NCBI RefSeq assembly: GCF_005239225.2
Contig: NC_133300.1
Location: forward strand, 16,583,875-16,647,874
Length of the DNA stretch: 64,000 nucleotides
Direction of reading: 5' to 3'
From: Populus alba
Taxonomy: Eukaryota > Streptophyta > Magnoliopsida > Malpighiales > Salicaceae
Shown: positions 1 through 12,756 of the stretch, one piece after another
Layout: the number at the start of each line of letters is the position of its first letter
Numbering within the stretch: the stretch's first letter is position 1
Translations under genes and position numbers: made by a program
The notes under the pieces: model-generated
What the model was told of the DNA's origin: nothing
Seen by the model: the letters and a program-made list of their open reading frames with translations, nothing else
The model's database searches: none

Positions 1-29
1 ACTCAGTCTTTTATCTTATCCTCCACTAA

Positions 30-215
30 CTACTCTCTCACACAAAAAACTGTTGTTTTGAAACTTCTCAAAATATATACCCGTTCATCGTCCCCATCCT
101 CTTCACCTTCACCGGCGTCTTGTTGTTTTGCTTCTGTCCTCCTCTCGTCTTTCTTCCCCCAAATATAATTATCGCAGACCTTCCCATTCCACATTAATTG
201 AGATATTGGCTTCAT
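30..215 (-). CDS. Unassigned minus-strand open frame at window edge
   Basis: A 61-codon open frame runs toward the left edge. It contains an acidic stretch (about residues 34-45, rich in Glu, Gly and Asp). A GTGAG-type donor-like sequence lies near its 3' end, so it could be a first exon of a gene continuing out of the window. I do not recognise the protein. It could equally be a chance frame in a CT-rich 5' leader, so I place little weight on it. Confidence 0.15.
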   Translation of the reverse strand: MKPISQLMWNGKVCDNYIWGKKDERRTEAKQQDAGEGEEDGDDERVYILRSFKTTVFCVRE

Positions 216-460
216 ATCTAGGGAAAATATTTAAAAATAAGTAAAGTTAAAATGGACCTATTGTATTACTTTCACATATTTCACCTCTTCTCCTAGTTTA
301 AAAGAGAGACGAAAACCATTGTCAATTTGAAATTTTCTCATTAAATCATGTATATGACTCACACATGTTGAATTGTTGATGGATTTTACTTATATTACGC
401 AATCACGAGCTAGCAGTACTGGCCCAAGGATTAATTATGCAGCTTTTAGGAATTAGTTAG

Positions 461-766
461 TTTATTTATGATAAGCAAACAGTGGAAAATTAAGCATATT
501 CTACGCCTTAGTTAACAAATACCTATATGAGGATTCTGTCACGGATGATGATCTATTACTTTAAAGCAAAATGTTAGCTGCTCTACAATGAAAGATCGAG
601 AACAAGTCTTTATTTATTTATGGTAAGCAAACAGTGGAGGCATATTCTACTTCTTATAATTAGTTGCCTTAACAAATACCTATAGGAGGATTCTCTCACG
701 GATGATGATCTTTTACTTTAAATTAAGCAAATTTTCGTTGCCCTACAATGAAATAGAACAAGTCTT
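461..766. repeat. Two-copy tandem duplication, unit about 150 bp
   Basis: Two adjacent copies (about 461-610 and 613-766) share the order: TAAGCAAACAGTGGA, a CATATTCTAC block, AACAAATACCTATA, CACGGATGATGATCT and, at the end, AGAACAAGTCTT. They differ by point changes and short indels, so the duplication is not recent. No gene is visible in it. Confidence 0.85.
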
Positions 767-1038
767 CAAACCTTGTGATATAGCCTGCAAGAAGATGATC
801 CTTGAGCGTAAATCTATCTTATTTTAGAGTACTATCCCTCCGGGAGGAATTCACACCATGTGTTCTCAGTTGTGATAATATTTTTGAGCTTGTTTATATC
901 ATATCCTTGAGCTCTCTGATATATATGGTCATCGTGAAAATCCATGGACCATGTTCGTGACATATTTTGGCTGCAAATTCAAGTCATGCGCTGGGCATCA
1001 GAAGGATTTATTAAGGGAAATGGGGTTATTTATATGTG

Positions 1039-1073
<35 letters not shown>
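1039..1073. repeat. AT/GT dinucleotide microsatellite
   Basis: A short (AT)n run passes directly into about twelve GT units. It is a likely length-polymorphic marker. No gene overlaps it. Confidence 0.9.
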
Positions 1074-1286
1074 GTATGAACTAGCCGTGGAGATGAAGAA
1101 GAAAATAAGAGGAACGCATGCCCCCCAACAAATTTAAAGACAACCTTCTTGTATTATCTGCTATAATTAAAAGATGCTTAATCAAGAAGGAAATGAAAGA
1201 AACATGAAAACATGACACAACTACGAGCTGTCTGCCCTCTAATTACTTGCGGGATCTGAGATGATCATGATCAAGAACAGTGCTGA

Positions 1287-1484
1287 TCACAAAGCATAAG
1301 TTTTTTTCCCTGGTGAATCTGCAATTTTTAAGGTCTCTTCAATGAGCTTCTTGGCCTTTCTGCTTCTTATCTCAACTCTCATGCTATCACTCTTCTCAAT
1401 CTTATCGTACGGTTTCTTCATCTTCAAACTTCTTATTTTCGATTTCAAGTTCATCACCAAGCTCCCCAGCCCCATCGTCATCAT
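1287..1484 (-). CDS. Small basic plant protein of unknown function (65 aa)
   Basis: The first good start is the ATG at 1484-1482, which gives 65 residues; a GTG three codons upstream is unlikely to be used. The protein begins with a short hydrophobic, Met-rich stretch (residues 1-12), then becomes Lys/Arg-rich (SKIRSLKMKK) with a predicted helical basic centre, and ends KKTYAL. The upstream minus-strand sequence supports a 5'UTR intron: donor GTAAG at 1615 and acceptor AACAG ending at 1509. A TATA-like run lies at 1887-1896, with a pyrimidine-rich leader between. I do not recognise the family and assign no function. It looks real because leader, intron and start codon fit together, but length alone would not prove it. 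Confidence 0.5.
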   Translation of the reverse strand: MMTMGLGSLVMNLKSKIRSLKMKKPYDKIEKSDSMRVEIRSRKAKKLIEETLKIADSPGKKTYAL

Positions 1485-1508
1485 GGCCACCACCTTGCTA
1501 TAAAACTC

Positions 1509-1615
1509 CTGTTAGCCACCAAAAAACAACTATCAGCACCTCTTAGAAAAACACAAAAGGCCATAAAAAAGAAGATCAAGAAAAGAGAAGAAAAGGTGCC
1601 TTGAGGAACTCTTAC
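1509..1615 (-). other. Probable 5'UTR intron of the small basic protein gene
   Basis: On the minus strand the donor reads GCAA|GTAAG and the acceptor CTAACAG|G. The 107-nt interval is AT-rich and sits 25 bases upstream of the ATG. It is inferred from splice consensus only. Confidence 0.4.
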
Positions 1616-1886
1616 TTGCAAGAAGATAACTTGTAGACGAGCAAGGAAAGGAGAGCGAGAGACTGTATAATCTATGGCACTAACACAAGGTTGGAGAGAG
1701 AGAGGGTGAGGATATGGTGGCGCACACTGAAAAAGAAGAGGAGAAGTGGAGGGGTTGGGGAGATGAAATGAATGAATGCAAGTGACTGTGAGAGGTCACA
1801 ATGGAAGCATTAAGAGCTTGGAAGGCATACCACGCAATACTTGAGAGCTATATTGACCTTCTGACCTCTCTGGCAAATTCTTGAGC

Positions 1887-1896
1887 ATATATAAAA
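1887..1896 (-). promoter_or_regulatory. TATA-like element upstream of the small minus-strand gene
   Basis: The minus strand reads TTTTATATATG about 400 bases upstream of the start codon. It is followed by a leader rich in CT tracts, as plant 5'UTRs often are. The spacing implies a long, intron-containing leader. Confidence 0.3.
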
Positions 1897-1899
1897 TAT

Positions 1900-3300
1900 A
1901 GTTTGTGGCATTTAATTAAATGCACTCGAGAGATAATTGGGTGTGTTTTGTGGTATTTAATTTAAATCCATCTAACCTATCTCTAAATCAAGATTCAAAT
2001 GATTAGGATTTCGTACGCATCGTATTTTAAGAAATCATACGTTTCCCTTGTATTATTTGTTACCTTTCTGGGCCTCATGATTTTGCAATAAGGTACATTT
2101 AACAAAACAAAGAAAAAAGTTTTGAGTTCATTGTGTTGGTACCAATTTATTAAAGTTGGTATGAATACATTGATTGATTGACAGAATAAGCAATGAAGTT
2201 ATTGATAAAATAATTATATTGATAATATCATCAATAATATGATTGTTTTTTTTTTTCTTTCCTTTATTTTTTTTATTATTTTTTTTTTGTACCAAATAAC
2301 TACTCATTTCTCCTCAATCTCAACATAATTCAACTTTTTACAACAAATTCGATTATCACAACATTTAGTTTGTCAATATCTGTATTTTGATTCAAATTTT
2401 ATTGAGAATTTTTTATTTTATGTAAGCAAATTTATTCTTTTTTTTTTATTTGAACTCAATTTTAAATGTTATTTTTTAGCACATTTTTGTTGTATATGTA
2501 TTTTGTTTGAGTGTTGACTTGTTTTATAGTTTTTTTTTATATATACAGATTTCTTGTATAGATTTATGATTTATATATGTTATGGTTTATTTTAGATTTT
2601 ATAAAATTATATTTGTTTGTAAATTGATGAAACTTGTGTCAAATTTTTTAATTAGATATTTTGTAATGAAATAAATAATGATTTATTTAACGAATCCGTT
2701 TTATATTTTATCAATTTTATTATCGATTGAAATTTTCAATAAATATATAGAGATTTGAATTTATATAAAGAATTGATAATGAATTAAGAGTACTATTCTA
2801 CTTAATAAGGTCACCTCATCAAAAATTTTAATTCAAAATTTTATTTTCTTAAAATTCACCACACCAAGTATCCTTCTTTTTAAAAGATTTGCAACTTTTT
2901 AAATAAATATAAAAAAAACAACTTAAATAACCTAGAAAAATTTAAAATAAAGGAAAAACAAAAAAGTACTAAAACAAATTATAAAAATAAAATTATTAAT
3001 CATAATATTTAATTTTCTAAAAAAAAAAAACACAAATATTATTAAGCACAATATTTACTCAACTTGACGTCTTGTTTGATTTTCTCTGTTCTTATATTTT
3101 TCAATATATTTTATTAAACACAAATATTATCCTTGCATTCTTTAATTAAAAACTTTTATTATACTAGAAAATATATTCATAATAGCATCACTTTTTTTTT
3201 TTTTTTAATTTGTCTTAGAGTTCAATGTGGAGCCAAAAATAAATGTCTTCGGAAAACAAAAGAAAAGAAAAGGAGGGGTATGTACAATGACAAGACTGCC
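1900..3300. other. AT-rich spacer without recognisable genes
   Basis: This stretch is dominated by poly-T/poly-A runs and short AT words. I see no coding frame, RNA gene or clear element boundary. The last 60 bases become less AT-rich and probably belong to the RPS8 promoter. Confidence 0.7.
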
Positions 3301-3316
3301 CCGTATTGACAGACAA

Positions 3317-3325
3317 CTAGGGTTT
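3317..3325 (+). promoter_or_regulatory. Telo-box (AACCCTA type) in the RPS8 promoter/leader
   Basis: The sequence CTAGGGTTT is the reverse complement of the AAACCCTA telo-box. This box is characteristic of plant ribosomal-protein and translation-factor promoters. It lies about 107 bases upstream of the RPS8 ATG, the usual distance near the transcription start. Confidence 0.65.
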
Positions 3326-3397
3326 TACGAATAGCAGAGCTGGTAAGTCGAAGGAGAGGCGCTTAGGAGTAGATACATAAATCAGTGGTCTCTGTAA

Positions 3398-3431
3398 AAC
3401 CGCAACCGCAACCGCAACCGCAACCGCAACC
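3398..3431 (+). repeat. (AACCGC)5 hexanucleotide repeat abutting the RPS8 start codon
   Basis: Five complete AACCGC units plus a partial AACC run straight into the ATG at 3432. The tract is therefore the last part of the 5'UTR and fixes the sequence context of the start codon (AACC-ATG-G). Confidence 0.95.
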
Positions 3432-5182
<1,751 letters not shown>

Positions 5183-6590
5183 GCAATTCAATAACTGGAC
5201 TCCTCTGCTTGTTTTCGAGTTTAGTTGCTTTACTTTTCATTCTATTATGCCTAGGACAAAAATTTTGTATTTCAGTACTGATTTTGGAGTTTAAAGACTA
5301 AATATCTATATTTAGCCTTCTCCAGTGAATCACGTTTTGGCTTGCTTGGAACTCATAAATCAATTTTCGAATTAAATTAAAACTTCTAATTTTTTGTCTC
5401 AGCCACCAATAGAATGAACTGAAATTGCCACAGACACAGTTACTGAAATTGCTTCCATTGAACATCAGATGTGTCAAGTTTGTCAACATTAGGAATTGGG
5501 AAATTTTAGGCAACAGCCAACTTGAAGAATGATTTCAGCTGGAAAATTAATGTTATGTTCTTTCTCATAAGATTTCCCTTGGTAGTTCTAGGTTTTTGGC
5601 CAACTTCAGGTTCAAGTGCGCCTATACTGCTGACAGTTTCAGATATTGCTCTGGCGTGTAGATTTTGTCTCCCGGAAAATTCCCTGATGCCTTGTTTGTT
5701 ATCTCCCCCGTGTTTGTCCTGACAGTAATAAGACAATAAAAGATAAACTCATGACTCAGCTGACTCCAGAGCTCCAATCTGCTGCTCCATGCTGTGTCGT
5801 CCACCAAAATCTTGTCGTGCAATGATGCGTGTTTCTTTAGGACATTCTAAAGTATAAAAGATACAGAAACTGAATTGGTTTTTTGTGGTGCTGCAAGGAA
5901 CCTCAGCTTTCTTGATAGCTACTCCCCGTCCATTAAAGGCAAACTTCTTTCCTCTTGAAGAGGACCATACACACAGGCTAAAGATGGAGATCATTCATGG
6001 AGCTCTTTCCTCGAAGAAAAAATGTCGACAGGCCACTCATTCCTAGGACCGGGACTAGACATAAGAGAGACAAAAGAAGATAATGCAAGGAAACTTTCTT
6101 TTTTTTGGATTTGAGAAAACCCTATCCTTTAAAAAGTATATTTTGTGGATCAGATAAGTGAGTAAAACCTTGATTATCTCAGATTTTTATAAAAAATACA
6201 TACCCTGACTTCGAACTCGAACTTGCTATACAAATTTTCAGTCATTTATCACTATGCTATGCCCATTAAAAACAGCCGAAACATTGGTCACTGCTCCAAT
6301 CCAAAGTGATGTAAATGATTTAGCCGTGTCCAAAAGATGTAGGGATATCTACTTTCATGGATATACAACAGCAATGCGAAGCACACGTTCCTTTCTTGGC
6401 AATAAAGACATTTCAGGAAGCTCTCTCCACTTACAAAGGACATGTCAATATGACAACAAAAATTATTGCAAATCTTTATTAAAGTAAACACTTGAAAAAC
6501 AGCCCCATACTCAATAAGCTCATGAAACATCATTGTATTGTATTGTGGTTGTTACCAGGTAAGCTTAAATTTTGGTTTTTGCTACTCGAT
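5183..6590. other. RPS8 3' region and gene-poor spacer
   Basis: The RPS8 3'UTR occupies the first 100-150 bases. From 5500 to 6070 the base composition is more balanced and there are several short overlapping minus-strand frames, but none resembles a known protein and none has convincing splice sites. I therefore annotate no gene here. It may be the remnant of an old gene or element. Confidence 0.5.
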
Positions 6591-6594
6591 TTTT

Positions 6595-6770
6595 GATAGT
6601 AATTATTTTTTAAATTATTTTTTTTTAAATATATTTTTTTTTTAAAAAAAAATTATTTTTAAATCGGCATATCAATGATATGAAAACACTAAAAAATATT
6701 AATTTAAAATAAAAATAAATAAAAAATCAAATATTTTTAAAATAATTTTAAAAAACATAAACCAAAAGCA
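6595..6770. repeat. AT-rich MITE-like dispersed repeat, copy 1
   Basis: Poly-T and poly-A arms flank a core of the type ATCGGCATATCAATGATATGAAAAC followed by AAAAATATTAATTTAAAATAAAA. Similar cores occur near 20.2, 30.3, 32.8, 34.5, 48.1, 49.1 and 49.9 kb, in either orientation. A dispersed short non-coding element with A/T-rich inverted arms is the simplest reading. Confidence 0.55.
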
Positions 6771-7610
6771 AAGATTTGCATCATGCCTATAGTTCGGACC
6801 TCCTTTGGGTGATCTTGACCCATGGACGCCCACTATGCAATGCTAACCTAAATGTTAGGCTTTTGAAGATTAATGTGTGTTCTTGGAGGTTTGCAGCTGA
6901 TTCCATGGATGATGGATCCCAAATGGAGGACTTTTTATTAGGTATATCATTTTAAAAACAAAATAATTGGTTATGGGTCAGGTCCAAAATTATAAATTGA
7001 ATAAAAGCCTCCAAGAGAAGAGGCCTTTATGACAATTTCCCTAAAACAGGCCTGTAAAAAAATCTTAATTCATAGGCAAAATCTCTAATTCCAGTTCCTA
7101 GCATCATCTCATCTCAGTGTTAGATTAAGATCTTTTCTTTTCTTTTCTGATATTAGCTGTATGAATTATAAAGGCGGGACTCAAATTTGAGACTTATTGT
7201 TTTTGCAAACCACAAATCCACTCGTATGTTAAGTTAAGATTAGGGGAAAATACATATCAACTTTAATTAACAAAACATTAAAAGAAACTATGTTTTTATT
7301 ATGAATTATCTTGCAAAGTATTTTAACTTATAATTTATTAAAAATTATATTTTATAATTTATTTCAGTTTATTTTTTATTAAATTATATTAACCTTATAA
7401 CCTGGATTGTAAGGTCGTTAATACAATTAACTTAAATACTAGAAGATTTATTGAAAAAAGTTTTTAAAGATAAGCAGAACAAAGTATTAATTCAGGCTAG
7501 AATTTCAACTTGGTTATATTCTAAGAATTTTAACAAATAAATAATCTAAATTAGTTTTATTCAGGTATACTCTATATATATATTACACATATTTATAAAC
7601 TAAACAAATA

Positions 7611-7990
7611 CACCTTCAAGACCCTACTCAGCCTTGAAAGGTTTAATGGGTTGACATTCTTTAGGACTTTTGTCACCGTCACATTTTGAAAACGAGGAAT
7701 GGAATAAAGGAGCTAGGCAATTGTGTCAGGACGCGGCCGTTTCCAGTGGAGAAATGAAATTGGAGGGATGTTTTGGAGCTGTCGTTGACTCTAGTAAAGG
7801 AGTTCAGGAGAGAAAAAACAGAAGGGAAAAATTGGGGCTTAAAGTTCAGGTTGCTAGACATAACTGCAGCAATGGTTGTGGGACCAGATGGACACTGGTC
7901 ACCTGAGAATATGACTCTTGCCGGAGCTTACCAGGCCCTATTGATACATGGAACGAGCTCTTGCTTCAGATGCTGAAGAGGGAAAGGTGG
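7611..7990 (+). pseudogene. Truncated TBL (trichome birefringence-like) pseudogene, 3' part
   Basis: The fragment matches the C-terminal third of the intact TBL gene at 10.3-11.9 kb. It has SPSHFENEEWNKG in place of [13 protein letters not shown], then a SGEMKLEG block (intact SEEMKFDG), then a remnant of the LLRPDGH region and the DTWNE(L/F)LL tail. Homology starts abruptly at about 7611; upstream is unrelated AT-rich sequence, so the GDS-containing N-terminal part is missing. Several frameshifts break the frame, and the segment that should encode the DxxH motif (DCVHW in the intact gene) is deleted. It cannot encode an active enzyme. It is probably a relic of a local duplication. Confidence 0.85.
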
Positions 7991-10230
7991 TGAGGAGCTA
8001 GCCGTTTGGTTGCAGACAAAAAAAAAAATGCATGTTGACGCGTCTGAGTCGGTTTTCACACTGGAAAATGGCTGGGAGGAGTTTATGTGTGGAGTGTGAA
8101 GGAACATGGTTCTGATTTCCAGTTTTTATTGTTTATTATATATCTGTCATCGTTTCTGAATCAGTGTCGGGCATTTGGCCATGCTCCAAACTCCTGAGAA
8201 AAATGGCTGGTAAAAAAATGGAAAAGCATCATAAAAATCTGATAAAGTGGATGCCATGTGCGATCAACCGAAGGATAATATTGTTAATATATTACTTCTA
8301 GTTCTAGTTCAGAATTTCCTGTTCAAGTGCAGAGAAGATGAACAGCAATAAAACTAGGCACTAATCAAAGGTTCTATGCATACCCCACAGGCACCGTTAA
8401 TGCCAGACAGGTAACCCTACTTAATCATCACCTTTTGACCTAAATTCTTGATCTTCCAGAACAAACCGGGGACATAATGTGCTTGATGTTTTCTAGACTG
8501 CTAAAATGCTAAAAGTCTTGCCTGACAGCAAATACAAGGATTCTAGTATGGTTCTGAAGAATGAACTGCATATGAGCAGTCCCAATATATTTTGTTTCTT
8601 CAAAAAACAAGTCCAATATTCCTTTTTCTTTATCTAAACATCAACTAAGATAACTTCATCATCTTTAAGTAACCCACACAATATCGTTCAAATTCATGTG
8701 CAAGAACATTTGGACTGATAGCTGAGAAACCAAATGACCAACAATGGTTCGGCAACCATTTCTTCTAATTCCCAACCGCTGGTTCCTTTTTCTTCTAAAG
8801 TAATTATTTTTCTCGTGGATATAATAGATTAATAACCCAACAGTCTACCACGTCCCACCATTGGCTGTCACAATGAGCATGCAGGGAGACGTGTGATAGG
8901 TCCCAGCTGATATTTTATTTCAGAAAGAAGCAGATGACATGAATGATTAGCACTCTATTATCAAAGCAGAAGGTACTTAAGTTTCCACCGAAAAGAAGTG
9001 TTGAAATGTGCGTAGAACGAACCCAATTTCACTAAAATGCGATATGCAATCATCCATGGCTTTGCTCCTAAGCCACGCCAGTCTCAATTGGCTCTAAATA
9101 TAACCAAAAGAGCAGTCCAATACTTACAGTTGAAGTTACCAGCAATGCAAAACACCATGAGGTGGCGCAATGTTCTACATGAGCCTTGTGATTGCTGCCA
9201 ATTTCTTGCTGTAAAAGATCATTGTTTGATTATGTTATAGTTCTTCTGCAGCTCCATTCCCATGTGACCATTTTCAGCTTGCTAGCTCTATTTGAAGACC
9301 TGGCTTGAATCATTTCCAGTTTCATCAGAAGTGTCTCAGAGAAAAGTTAATGCACATGGTTTTGATTTTCATTATGGTTGCTGCTGGTTAATACGATTAG
9401 GTGCATGTGTAATTGTTAAGCAAGCTAAAAATCAAGTCTTTATGGTACTTAAATCCTTTATGCACAGAGAATACTGGAAAAATTAGTATGAAACTAAGCA
9501 AAACTAGTATGAAAATGAAAAGGCCAAGTAGTACTCAGTTATCATCATGATGCTTCAACAAAATAAAGGGCATTTTCATCATGATTGTGATTTTGCAGTG
9601 GTGCTCAAATTAACTTTACCTCTATAAAGGATGTCGATGGAAAATTGATGCGAAAACGAAAAGGCTAAGAATTTCCTGAGCTTGCTATCAATTACTGATT
9701 ACGATGCTTCACCAAAAATAAAAAGGTGTATTATCTGTTGAAAGACAAAAAAGGTGTGATAGCAAAACAATAAGCTAAAGTAAAGAATAAGAAGAAAATT
9801 TAAGAGGAAGATAATCTCATTAAGTATTTTTTTCTTTATATATATTAAATTATATTTCTGATTATAAGTGTATTTATAAGTTTTAAGTATTATATAAACA
9901 GAATTAAACTACTAAAGACAATTCTAATTTAATGTGCCGACTTAACAAATATTAAAAATGAATTATTTTTAAATTGGTCGATCAATTCCTTTTTTTTTAA
10001 AAAAATATTAAAATTTGATTTATTTTCAATACCTTCTTTAAACTTGATTTTTTTTTATAACTTTTAATATATTTCTCATCTTAATAAAAATATCATATTT
10101 AAATGAATTTATAAAAATATTATTAATTTAATTTTGATTATTTACCTGACTTTAACTTCTTTGATTGTAATACAATCTTATAGCTAGGAATGAAATCTTC
10201 TGTGTGAATGAATCATCATATCCAAAAACA
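7991..10230. other. Spacer between TBL pseudogene and intact TBL gene
   Basis: The spacer is moderately AT-rich, with a few frames below 70 codons (for example 9037-9240 and 9292-9486) that I do not recognise and regard as chance. From about 9780 it becomes strongly AT-rich. No RNA gene or element boundary was seen. Confidence 0.5.
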
Positions 10231-10238
10231 ATATAAAA
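10231..10238 (+). promoter_or_regulatory. Candidate TATA box of the TBL gene
   Basis: ATATAAAA lies 67 bases before the preferred ATG at 10298. Transcription starting about 30 bases downstream would leave the earlier ATG at 10271 only about 10 bases from the cap, which favours 10298 as the start. Confidence 0.4.
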
Positions 10239-10297
10239 ACATCACTTTAGCTCCCATCTAGTGTGCACAAATGCAAAGTTTGTTGTTTTACTTCACC

Positions 10298-11854
10298 ATG
10301 AAGTTTAATGACAATGAGTTTTCCAATGGAAAGAACACACAGCACATCGCCCCCAAAAAGCTGCTGCTGCTAGCCCTCATTCTAGTTTTCCTCACCATCG
10401 TCCCTCTTTATCTGTTGACAACTTCACGTTCACCACCACCATCCCCTAAGATTGATATCAGTGATTTGAGAAACATAGGAATAGTGAAGGAATGTGACAT
10501 TTTTAGTGGAAAATGGATTCCTTATCCTTATGGGCCTTACTACACTGATGCAACTTGTAGCCTAATCATCGACCAGCACAATTGCATGAAATTTGGTCGA
10601 CCTGATACAGAGTTCATGAAATGGAGGTGGAGACCAGAAAAATGTGAGCTCCCTTTCTTTAATGCAAAGCAGTTCTTGGAACTTGTTCGAGGGAAGATGA
10701 TGGCCTTCGTCGGAGACTCTGTAGGAAGGAATCAAATGCAATCATTGTTATGTCTCTTATCCAGTGTAAGTCTTTAATCACTCATCGTTGCATATGTTCA
10801 TATGCATTGAATCACCAAGCACACTCGATGGCTCGAGTTACAAGCTTCACATCATAATGATTCGCACCATTAAAATTAAACCAGAATTTGCTGGGATGTG
10901 ATTGTTTTGGTGACCAGACGATCAGTGTCTAAACTCTACATACCAAAGTTAGATGCACAATCTTGAGTGATTCAAGTTATTGTAATTGCACCAAGAATTT
11001 CTGATACAAATTTGATTCTCATTCCTGCTCTTGTCTCTCAGGTGACCCATCCTGAGGATATTTCTCATAGGTATACAGCAGACACAACATATTTCAAACG
11101 CTGGTTCTACGCTGATTACGGGTTTACTCTAGCAACTCTTTGGTCTCCGTTCTTGGTCAAGTCCCGTGATGCAGACCCCAATGGTCATTCCCTCAACAGC
11201 CTGATGAGCCTTTACTTAGACCAAGCTGATGAGGCATGGGCTAGTCAGATTGAAGATTTCGACTATGTGATCATCTCAGCTGGACAATGGTTCTTCCGTC
11301 CTCTTATATACTACATCAATGGTCAGATTGTTGGTTGTCATAACTGCTACATGGAAAACATTACTGCTGTCACAATGTATTATGGCTACAGAATGGCATT
11401 TCGAACTGCGTTTGAGACCCTTCGAAGCCTAAAGAACTACAAGGGCATTACATTTTTAAGGACATTTTCTCCTTCACATTTCGAAAATGGAGCGTGGAAT
11501 GAAGGAGGGAATTGTGTTAGGACAATGCCCTTTACAAGCGAGGAAATGAAGTTTGATGGGTATAACTTGGAATTCTTCTTGACACAAGTTGAAGAGCTAA
11601 GGAAAGCACAGAAAGAAGGGAAGAAGGGGGGTCTAAAATTTGAGCTACTAGCAACGACAGAAGCAATGCTGCTGAGGCCAGATGGGCACCCAAACTATTA
11701 TGGTCGCTCACCTCATAGCAATGTGACTGTAGCTGACTGCGTTCACTGGTGCTTGCCTGGCCCCGTTGACACTTGGAATGAGTTCTTGCTTTATATGATG
11801 AGGAAGGAAGCTTGGAGATCTTTTTATGAGAAGCTACAGAGAACTATTTCATGA
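10298..11854 (+). CDS. Trichome birefringence-like polysaccharide O-acetyltransferase (TBL19-27 type)
   Basis: TBL proteins are Golgi type II membrane enzymes that transfer acetyl groups to cell-wall polysaccharides. Two exons (10298-10765 and 11042-11854) join phase 0 and give 426 residues. Visible in order: a short cytosolic tail; a membrane anchor (about residues 18-40, Leu/Ile/Val-rich); a Pro-rich stem; the Cys-containing TBL/PMR5-N domain with FSGKWIPYP and [11 protein letters not shown]; the catalytic GDS motif (G139-D140-S141, in [18 protein letters not shown]); and the C-terminal DxxH motif (D388, H391, in [16 protein letters not shown]). All catalytic residues are present. An in-frame ATG at 10271 would add nine residues. 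The sequence style suggests the TBL19-27 clade, which contains xyloglucan and mannan acetyltransferases, but the acceptor polysaccharide cannot be told from sequence alone. A broken paralogue lies 2.3 kb upstream. Confidence 0.93.
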
Positions 11855-12578
11855 AGATATGAATATATTGTTATATCTTCAACACGTTTTATCAACACTA
11901 TTCATTATTCTTTGTAATCTTTGTTCTGTAATGGGTTATCGTTTACAAGTAAATGAAGTTTTTAAGAACATATGAAACAAGAACATGGAAAAGCTTTCAT
12001 GTTCCCCTCACATTACACATACCAACAGTCAAATCAACATACCAATGGGGTCAAATCCACTACTTCTAGCTGTTATCAGAGAAGCACCGAAGCTTTCAAA
12101 TAATTTCATTTTGAGAAGCCATGGACAAACATATGTATCAAATAAATTGAACAGCCCAGTCATCCTCACTTCTGGTGTTTGGTGTTGAACTAAACAATAG
12201 AGCGCAAAAGGGGTGCTCATTTTGCAAGATCTTTATTCCTTGGTCCGGACCCCGTTAATCCTCCTTTTCATGTTACTATCCACTGTATTTTACTGATTAT
12301 GTCACCACTTACAGATAATGATGAATGTTTTGGAAATGGATTATGTTATATTCATGAAGTTCTCATCCAACTAAATTTTACATTTCTTAGGTCAATCTCA
12401 ATTTGAGAACATCGAAAACTCTACGAATCACAGCTATAATGTTGTTTCCTCCCTCTAATGTTATTGCTTTATCTTGTTTTTTTTTCCTATTTTTCACCCA
12501 CTAATCATTAATTTTTCGTTTATGTGCAAATCTGCGGTACCCTATCATAAAATTGGGAAGTGGCAAACAGCTTCTTTG

Positions 12579-12579
12579 C

Positions 12580-12630
<51 letters not shown>
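12579..12630. repeat. Compound (TA)n(GA)n microsatellite
   Basis: About eleven TA units pass directly into about fourteen GA units. The tract lies in the intergenic/3' flank between the convergent TBL and coiled-coil genes. It is probably length-variable. Confidence 0.9.
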
Positions 12631-12633
<3 letters not shown>

Positions 12634-12756
12634 AGTCCAGGCAACCAACTGCATTACGAATGAGGAACTAGTCACTCCGTTACAGAATAATGATTTACAC
12701 AACGGAAATATCTCACATTCAAATATGGAGAGGAAAATGAATTTCCTTGATGCGAC

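Noticed and set aside
525..770. ATGATGA (box C-like) in both units of the tandem duplication
   Set aside because: Neither unit has a box D or flanking stem, so a snoRNA pair is not supported.
5298..5994. Overlapping minus-strand frames of 66-81 codons, possible gene downstream of RPS8
   Set aside because: No recognisable motif, no consistent splice sites, and three different frames overlap. Noted as unexplained sequence only.
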